From: a virus
Length of the DNA: 64,000 bases
Virus record (IMG/VR): IMGVR_UViG_3300048014_000057
Location: 80,860-144,859 of that record
Strand: one strand, 5' to 3'
Below the pieces are notes generated by a model. The model searched no databases. It was not told where the DNA came from and worked only from the letters and a program-made list of their open reading frames with translations. Made by a program: the position numbers and the translations under genes. This document shows, one piece after another, positions 58,156 through 64,000 of this stretch. Each line of letters opens with the position of its first letter. Position 1 is the stretch's first letter.

Positions 58156-59940
58156 TTAATTATTACTTATATTAATTGACAGACCATTTACCATATTAAT
58201 TTCAATAATATCATTTCCTATAGAATATATATCTTTATTTTGTGGAAATGCTGTTAAAAGTAAACCAGAAGCATTAGAAACAAATGAAGAAATATTAAGA
58301 ATAGGAATATTTATATTACCATTGACATAATTTACAGTTCCGACATTTTTAGGATTAATAATAGAATTATTGGGAGAAAGTTGGGAAAGGTAGATAAAAC
58401 CAGTTGGATTATTATTAACCAAAGTATCGGTTAGAAAATAATTATTACCAGAAATAATAAATTGTGAAGAAGAAACATTCGAAATTGGGTTATTGAAATT
58501 AACCACTATTGAATTATTTACATTGAAAATTACATTGGCATATTTAGACATGGTAACATAAGTTTCATTGGAAATGATAGAAGGATCGGTTTCATCAATA
58601 GCATCACAAAATTGAGAATATCTGAATGGAGTAGAAAATGCCTGTAAATTATTATTTGTAAAATTAGAAATTGTATTGGTTACTAAAGCCTGATATTGTG
58701 AAGGAGAATATCCTGTGTTAGAAAAATTAACATGAACATTAGAAAATACATTTAAATAAAGATTATCCGGATCAACAAATTGAATTTGATAATTAAGAAT
58801 ATTTACTTTATTAATATAAGTCTGAATATCATTTTTTAAAGACAATGTTGCAGGATTACCGGATTGTCCAACAAGAGCAATAAAAATCATACCATATTGT
58901 ACAGCCGTATTGGTAATTCCTCCACCATAAACGTTAATATCAGTAATAGAAGGAAAATTTTCATAAATTAAAGTTTCATAATTTAAGGAAGTAATTGCAT
59001 TATCTTGTGTCTGATAATGTCTTGGATTATTATATCTTATAGAATCTATACCTTCTGCATTCGCCCCTCCCGAAGAATTATTAGAAGTTAAAATATAAAC
59101 ATTTGAAACTGTTCCACCATTAAAAGTAGATAAGTTTGTATTCATAATAAATGAAGAAATATAATTTGCATCACTTCCTTTTGACACTCTATAATTAGCC
59201 GACACAACAGCACCATTTTGAGGAATATAACCTAAAATACCATCTCCAAATTGAAGTTGATAGGTATTTCCAAATCCAGCCTGAAGAAAATAAACTTTTG
59301 AATTTCCGTTCAAACCATAAAGATTAGATGCCTGTGTAAATGATGTATTAGTAGAACCTGAATTTTCAGAAACTAAGATTGAAAGAGAAGAAGTGTCTAT
59401 TCCTGGGGAAGATAAAGTAAATAATTGATTATTTACAGTAGTATCCACAACAAATAAATCTGTTTTATAATAACCTTCATAAATATTAACATTAGAAAAT
59501 TGAAAAAAACCATTTGAAGAAGTTGCTATATAATTCTGATCTGTAACAAAAGAAAAACTTCCGTTGGAATTTAATCCTCCAAAGATACTTCCTTGAGGTA
59601 TCTCTAATATGTTTAGAGACGGCGCCGACATAGTTAAATTTAAAGAAGTAGTTGAAGAAGAAACAGAATAAGGAACATAATTTAACATTTTTGAAATTGA
59701 AACTAAAGAATCTTTTAATTGTGCAGAATCATTAAATGATTCTGAAAATGCCATATTAAGAAAAAAAGAATTAAGAAATGTATTACGAGAAAAAATATCT
59801 AATAAAACATTAATATTACTTCCTGTAAAATTATAATCACGAAAAATACTTTGATTTTGAAACCAACTTATCATTTGTGATTTCAATGTATTTGGATCAA
59901 GACTTCCAAGTGAAATATTTTGTGGAATAGTATTTGCCAT
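58156..59940 (-). CDS. 6: Baseplate wedge subunit (T4 gp6-like)
   Basis: 594 residues: LDPNTLKSQMISWFQNQSIFRDYNFTGSNINVLLDIFSRNTFLNSFFLNMAFSESFNDSAQLKDSLVSISKMLNYVPYS, the gp6/baseplate-J N-terminal signature, then beta-rich core and FRYSQFCDAIDETDPSI. It makes the wedge dimers that link baseplate arms. AAGGAAGTTT before ATG; both sit in an inverted repeat with a late promoter motif. Downstream of gp25 as in T4-like baseplate clusters. Confidence 0.9.
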   Translation of the reverse strand: MANTIPQNISLGSLDPNTLKSQMISWFQNQSIFRDYNFTGSNINVLLDIFSRNTFLNSFFLNMAFSESFNDSAQLKDSLVSISKMLNYVPYSVSSSTTSLNLTMSAPSLNILEIPQGSIFGGLNSNGSFSFVTDQNYIATSSNGFFQFSNVNIYEGYYKTDLFVVDTTVNNQLFTLSSPGIDTSSLSILVSENSGSTNTSFTQASNLYGLNGNSKVYFLQAGFGNTYQLQFGDGILGYIPQNGAVVSANYRVSKGSDANYISSFIMNTNLSTFNGGTVSNVYILTSNNSSGGANAEGIDSIRYNNPRHYQTQDNAITSLNYETLIYENFPSITDINVYGGGITNTAVQYGMIFIALVGQSGNPATLSLKNDIQTYINKVNILNYQIQFVDPDNLYLNVFSNVHVNFSNTGYSPSQYQALVTNTISNFTNNNLQAFSTPFRYSQFCDAIDETDPSIISNETYVTMSKYANVIFNVNNSIVVNFNNPISNVSSSQFIISGNNYFLTDTLVNNNPTGFIYLSQLSPNNSIINPKNVGTVNYVNGNINIPILNISSFVSNASGLLLTAFPQNKDIYSIGNDIIEINMVNGLSINISNN

Positions 59941-59998
59941 AAACTTCCTTCGACCAAAGGTCTTTTAAATAATTTTATATATTTATTAAAGTTTATGG
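59937..59998 (-). promoter_or_regulatory. Late-promoter motif inside an inverted repeat covering the gp6 start codon
   Basis: Minus-strand order: CCATAAACTT (59998-59989), AATAAATA (59987-59980), a small GACC-TTT-GGTC hairpin, then AAGTTTATGG (59946-59937) holding the gp6 ATG. The 10-bp arms match perfectly. Confidence 0.65.
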
Positions 59999-60034
59999 AA
60001 AATCAAACAACTTTCATATGATGTATATTTCTTC

Positions 60035-60454
60035 TTATCTAATCCGATTTATAAGAATATTTACCGATTGATTTCCTGGTATATTTATTACTGTAAAATA
60101 AATTGTAACAGAAAGAGCATTAGGAATGGAAGTAGAGTCTACATTTATACCAAGTAGATTACATCTTGGTTCATTTGATCGAATAGCATCAGTCAAACTT
60201 TGTGAAACAACTGATTGAAAAATTGCATCGTTTTGGCCAAATACTTGAAATATAGTACCTATACTATTATCATAAAGTCTTTCTCCTAAATGAGTAAGAC
60301 AAATATTTTTTAAGGATTGTTTAACAGAATTTTCATTGGTTATTTTAGCAAGATCATTTGAAAAAGGTGCCTTATTAAAATTATCCGTAAAATCAGAATA
60401 AATTATTCCTATATAAGAAGTTCGAGTTTGGGTATTAGAAGAAGGAATATACAT
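60035..60454 (-). CDS. 25: Baseplate wedge protein (T4 gp25-like)
   Basis: 139 residues: YSDFTDNFNKAPFSNDLAKITNENSVKQSLKNICLTHLGERLYDNSIGTIF, then a beta C-terminus (ALSVTIYFTVINIPGNQSVNILINR). The N..SVKQSLKN...T..GER...P..G core is the GPW/gp25 family. It nucleates wedge and sheath assembly. Two bases after the small gene upstream, so coupled. Confidence 0.9.
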   Translation of the reverse strand: MYIPSSNTQTRTSYIGIIYSDFTDNFNKAPFSNDLAKITNENSVKQSLKNICLTHLGERLYDNSIGTIFQVFGQNDAIFQSVVSQSLTDAIRSNEPRCNLLGINVDSTSIPNALSVTIYFTVINIPGNQSVNILINRIR

Positions 60455-60456
60455 TT

Positions 60457-60681
60457 TTAAGTATTTGCTGTAACCAAAGTCATTGTTATTTGACTTCCAA
60501 AAGAAAATGTAGTAATATCTGTATTAGCAGGATTATGAATAGAAAATGATAAGTTATTATGTGGAAATATAGGTAAATTATTAGAATTTGTAGGATTTGA
60601 ATTTCCTAAAGTAAAATTAAGATTTGTTCCATTTATATCTGTTGAAATATTTTGTGATATTACGTAATAATTTTGTTCCAT
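60457..60681 (-). CDS. Small virion-cluster protein
   Basis: 74 residues, ATG with AAAAAGGAG and AAATAAATA upstream. YYVISQNISTDINGTNLNFTLGN, then TFSFGSQITMTLVTAN. Beta-rich; not PAAR-like. Unknown, but its position before gp25 and late-type promoter suggest a virion part. Confidence 0.5.
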   Translation of the reverse strand: MEQNYYVISQNISTDINGTNLNFTLGNSNPTNSNNLPIFPHNNLSFSIHNPANTDITTFSFGSQITMTLVTANT

Positions 60682-60708
60682 TTTTTTCTCCTTTTTATAT
60701 TATTTATT

Positions 60709-63700
60709 TTAATAATTTCCTGCCGTATTTGTATTTATTGCATTACCAGAAATAGTATAACCACCAGGAGAATTCATAGAAGTATTCATTGAAATTATTG
60801 TATGTGCAACACCGCCACCATTATTATTTACACTTCCTGATATTGAATAACCATTAGCTAATCCAGGACCATTAATACAATTTCCAAAAATATATCCATT
60901 ATTCCAAGGACATATTGTACCATTATTAAAATATATTCCGCTTCCACCAATACCAGAAAAAGATGAATTAGCAGGAACACCATAATTAATTGTACAATCA
61001 GTTATTCTTGGATTTCCAATTCCATTTAAAGAAATTGCTGTATGAATTGCATCAAAAGAACAACTTCTGATTCGCCATTCACCATTATTAGCATCCGTTG
61101 CAGATAAATAAACAGAAGCCGTATTTTGACCTATTATAAATGAATCTACTATATTAACTCCTTGAGGGTCCATAGTTCCGGAAGTTGCACCAGAAGGAAG
61201 AAATCTGATTCCATAATCTCCTGCTGTAATATGACATTTATCAAAAAACAAAGTAGTAGGAGCATTTGTTTCTGATCCTGTATTTGTAGTGCTAAATAAA
61301 ATTCCAGCCGAACCACCTATACCACCAGTTCCATAAGGAGACCCTATACAGTTTTGCATAGTTACATTTACATTTATATAACGCAAATCTTTAAGATAGA
61401 GTCCAACATAATTCCATCCTGTTCCATTACCTAGAAATGAAAGATTTCTAGTAACTAACGTTTCAGCGGTTATTCCGCCAAATTGTGCTGCTGTTGTGGT
61501 TGCAGAAATATTCATCATCCCAGAAGGAGAAGCCCCAGAACTAGAGGAACCTGCACCGACATATTGTTCAACCAATGAAAAATCTTCTAAAACTACCTGA
61601 GAGTTTTGATTGGCATAATTACCATTATATTGAATTGAAATATTAATAGCGGCATTGGCAGTTGATAATAATATTTGTGATAATTGTTGTCCTGATCCTG
61701 TAATTTTTAATCCGCTTGGAGCACTTAATGTAATAGTAATTGCAGAAGAAATTAAAAATTTTCCAATTAAAAGAACTTGTTTACCAGAAGTAAGACAATT
61801 TGTTAAGGCTGTTGTATCATCTGTAGAACCATCCCCGGCGGCTCCATACATTTGTGGTGTAACAATATTAATAGTATTAAATCCACCAGAAGTATTTGAT
61901 CCTTGTAGACCAGCACCATATTGTGAAAGACTAAATTTACCATTTATGTCAAGCGACATTGTTTGTGGAACATAAGTAGCACCAGAAGAAGATTCACCAC
62001 TTCCCCAAGTAATTCCTCCGGAGGAATTACCATTAAATTGCATCCATCCCATCCAAGTGGCATCAATTTTTTGTTGAATTCTTGATCCTGCACCTACCCA
62101 AGATGTACCATTAACAACTCTTGTATTTGTTAATATTAAATTATCTCCATTACCATCACTTGAATAAAATTGACCATAAACAATCTGACTTCCAGAAGTA
62201 TTTCCTAATGTTTGAGTAGAATTTATATTTAGATTAGAACTTGTAATAATTGTGGAATTAACTGTGGAATTAACTGTGGAATTACCTAGAGTTAATATTG
62301 TTGTATTTACATAGACATTTCCTGATGTATCAAAAAATGAAATATAAGGATCATTAGTACCACCTTTAATAGTAAAATTAGTAACGGTAGTATTAGAAAA
62401 AACTATTTGACCGGCGGAAAGAGTACCTGTAGAACCCGTAGAAGAATTGTTTACAGAAAAATTAGTAAATATAGAAGAAGTGACTGTTCCATTGGCTATT
62501 TGTACACCACTAGCCGTAAAGGCTGCATTTACAGTTGAGTTACCTAAAGTCATGGTATTAGAAGTTTTATTAAAAGTAAGTACAGAAGAACCATTAAAAG
62601 AACCAGAATCATTAAATTGTATTTGGGTATTTGAACCACCGACAACTCCATTTCCACCACCAAAAGAAGTAGTTGAGTTAATGGTTAAATTAACAGTAGA
62701 ATTTCCCAGAGTTAAAGAATTATAAACAGCAAGATCACCGGAATTATCCAAAGTCATTAAAACTGTAGTTGCATTGGAAAATTTAGCAACTTGTCCTGTA
62801 TAAGATTGAATAACTACTCCAATACCAGTATTAGAAATAAAATTTCCACCATATAAAGAATTAGATAATCCCTGAACACCAACTCCGGTAGTAGAAATTC
62901 CTTGAATTCCTGGGTATGATGTAGATTGAAAATATCCACCATAAGAAGAATTAGATGTTCCAAAAACACCAATATTAGTATTAGAAAGTCCATAAACACC
63001 ATAAAAAGTATTTGAATAACCAGTAATAGCAGTAACAGAACCAGAATTTGAACCAGAAACTATTGAATTATAAACAGTTAAATCACCAGAATTATCTAAA
63101 CTCATAAGAGATGTAGTTGCATTGGAAAATTTAGCAACTTGTCCTGTATAAGATTGAATAACTACTCCAATACCAGTATTAGAAATAAAATTTCCACCAT
63201 AACCACCATAATTTGATTGACCATAAACACCTGTGCCTGTATTAGATGTTCCTAGAACTCCCAAAGAAGTATTAGAAATAAAATTTCCACCATATAAAGA
63301 ATTAGATAATCCCTGAACACCAACTCCGGTAGTAGAAATTCCTTGAATTCCTGGGTATGATGTAGATTGAAAATATCCACCATAAGAAGAATTAGATGTT
63401 CCAAAAACACCAATATTAGTATTAGAAAGTCCATAAACACCATAAAAAGTATTTGAATAACCAGTAATAGCAGTAACAGAACCAGAATTTGAACCAGAAA
63501 CTATTGAATTATTTACAGTAATAGTACCACCAAATTGAACCCCCGCACCAGTCTGATCTATATTAACAAAACCAGTTGCTAAATTTAATATATAGGGTCT
63601 TAGAGAACTCCATGTTCCGGTAGAATTTCCCGATGCAGTTATCATTTCATAATAATTACTTCCGTCATTTCTATAAAAAACACCATAACTTCCATAAATT

Positions 63701-64000
63701 GCTCTAAATTGTCCACCACCACTATCAAAACTAGTAGAAACTATTCCTGCATTACCATTAATTTGTCCAACAGAATTTATATATGAAGAAGAATTAATTG
63801 TTGTTCCGTTAAAAGCACCAGTGTAAATAGAAGCGTTCGCATAATAAGATTGATTTTGACCAGAAAAATAATTTGAATTATTGGAAGTTCCTGAAAATGA
63901 TGTAGAATTAATAGCAACATTGATTGTGGAGTTACCAATATTAAAAGAAGTAGAATTAATAGTTAAATTACCATTAGCATCAAAAAGAGTAATAGTTGGT
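60709..64000 (-). CDS. Tail fibre / tailspike with beta-helix domain (5' end outside window)
   Basis: At least 1,096 codons; the frame stays open to the right edge, so the start lies beyond 64000. The N-terminal visible part has fibre shaft repeats (GNSTVNSTVNSTI, FNGTTINSSSYINSVGQING). Near 61855 begins MYGAAGDGSTDDTTALTNCL, the pectate-lyase-3 type start of a right-handed beta-helix, as in depolymerase tailspikes, and helix rungs continue to the end. It probably binds or degrades host surface glycan. Contains an internal 241-bp duplication and a block shared with the fibre at 42749. Confidence 0.8.
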   Translation of the reverse strand, partial: PTITLFDANGNLTINSTSFNIGNSTINVAINSTSFSGTSNNSNYFSGQNQSYYANASIYTGAFNGTTINSSSYINSVGQINGNAGIVSTSFDSGGGQFRAIYGSYGVFYRNDGSNYYEMITASGNSTGTWSSLRPYILNLATGFVNIDQTGAGVQFGGTITVNNSIVSGSNSGSVTAITGYSNTFYGVYGLSNTNIGVFGTSNSSYGGYFQSTSYPGIQGISTTGVGVQGLSNSLYGGNFISNTSLGVLGTSNTGTGVYGQSNYGGYGGNFISNTGIGVVIQSYTGQVAKFSNATTSLMSLDNSGDLTVYNSIVSGSNSGSVTAITGYSNTFYGVYGLSNTNIGVFGTSNSSYGGYFQSTSYPGIQGISTTGVGVQGLSNSLYGGNFISNTGIGVVIQSYTGQVAKFSNATTVLMTLDNSGDLAVYNSLTLGNSTVNLTINSTTSFGGGNGVVGGSNTQIQFNDSGSFNGSSVLTFNKTSNTMTLGNSTVNAAFTASGVQIANGTVTSSIFTNFSVNNSSTGSTGTLSAGQIVFSNTTVTNFTIKGGTNDPYISFFDTSGNVYVNTTILTLGNSTVNSTVNSTIITSSNLNINSTQTLGNTSGSQIVYGQFYSSDGNGDNLILTNTRVVNGTSWVGAGSRIQQKIDATWMGWMQFNGNSSGGITWGSGESSSGATYVPQTMSLDINGKFSLSQYGAGLQGSNTSGGFNTINIVTPQMYGAAGDGSTDDTTALTNCLTSGKQVLLIGKFLISSAITITLSAPSGLKITGSGQQLSQILLSTANAAINISIQYNGNYANQNSQVVLEDFSLVEQYVGAGSSSSGASPSGMMNISATTTAAQFGGITAETLVTRNLSFLGNGTGWNYVGLYLKDLRYINVNVTMQNCIGSPYGTGGIGGSAGILFSTTNTGSETNAPTTLFFDKCHITAGDYGIRFLPSGATSGTMDPQGVNIVDSFIIGQNTASVYLSATDANNGEWRIRSCSFDAIHTAISLNGIGNPRITDCTINYGVPANSSFSGIGGSGIYFNNGTICPWNNGYIFGNCINGPGLANGYSISGSVNNNGGGVAHTIISMNTSMNSPGGYTISGNAINTNTAGNY
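62831..63071 (-). repeat. Internal fibre duplication, copy A
   Basis: About 241 bases repeated at 63272-63512 (offset 441 bases, 147 codons, in frame). Encodes the GVYGLSNTNIGVFGTSNSSYGGYFQ-type units. Confidence 0.85.
63272..63512 (-). repeat. Internal fibre duplication, copy B
   Basis: Second copy of the 62831-63071 segment, essentially identical by eye. Confidence 0.85.
63508..63817 (-). repeat. Fibre homology block, copy 2
   Basis: Nearly identical to 43091-43400 in the other fibre gene; homology ends where the two genes diverge after the TTGTTGTTCCGTTAAAA stretch. Confidence 0.85.

Noticed and set aside
61655-62725. Plus-strand frames opposite the tailspike gene
   Set aside because: Antisense shadows of repeated Asn/Ser/Thr codons, without ribosome binding sites.

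Overview
This window is part of the genome of a very AT-rich, T4-like tailed phage (contractile tail). The evidence is a nearly complete set of T4-type genes. Replication genes are a gp61-like primase, a gp41-like helicase, the gp45 clamp, the gp44/gp62 clamp loader and RegA, with 45-44-62-regA in T4 order. Virion genes are gp13, gp14, gp15, gp6, gp25, gp26, gp51, a gp19/gp54-type tube protein and a probable gp2. GC was judged only by eye and is clearly low. The host is not visible. A GH19 endolysin, a spanin pair, an LpxH-like phosphoesterase and a periplasmic RlpA-like protein point to a Gram-negative host. ThyX, a B12-dependent (class II) ribonucleotide reductase and the general gene style resemble marine T4-like phages of alphaproteobacteria, but that is inference.

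Layout. 1-78 (-) is the start of a holin-like gene running off the window. 134-3907 (+) holds a large virion-type hydrolase, a phosphoesterase and a tandem-repeat small protein. 3902-6033 (-) is a baseplate/tail block (gp51, gp26, tube protein, gp2-like). 6161-9516 (+) holds small genes, a class II tRNA with anticodon UAU, an HNH protein, RNA ligase and glutaredoxin, closed by a terminator at 9547-9581. 9611-12814 (+) holds virion-like and membrane proteins. 12878-31331 (+) is the replication and nucleotide block: primase, ThyX, a ribonucleotide reductase split in two by a split intein, adenine methylase, RlpA-like protein, helicase, MazG-like protein, glycosyltransferases, two Vsr-like homing endonucleases flanking an intein-bearing glycosyltransferase, then clamp, loader and RegA. 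31333-37485 (+) is accessory: ATP-grasp, Nudix, a nucleotidyltransferase broken by a stop codon, spanins, TMP kinase and a vWA protein. 37474-64000 (-) is the late virion block with endolysin, Gly-rich adhesin, tail fibres, baseplate genes and two paralogous ADP-ribosyltransferase-like genes. One secreted-protein gene (41274-41579, +) lies inside this block.

Two genome-wide regulatory themes stand out. First, a motif AATAAATA, close to the T4 late promoter TATAAATA, precedes many virion and lysis genes on both strands. At six of these sites it lies between the arms of an inverted repeat whose 3' arm covers the ribosome binding site or start codon. Read-through transcripts would fold and hide the start; transcripts begun at the late promoter would lack the 5' arm and be translated. 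This is the logic known for T4 gene e. Second, several genes have a good ribosome binding site and homologous-looking N-terminus but no ATG/GTG/TTG. They appear to start at AUA, AUU or AUC (gp26, gp51, HNH protein, i-spanin, a small ORF at 37228, a 1,974-residue tail protein, perhaps 18891).

The nucleotide genes (class II reductase, glutaredoxin, ThyX, TMP kinase, MazG-like, Nudix) together would reshape the host dNTP pool for phage DNA synthesis. The lysis genes are spread over three loci on both strands.
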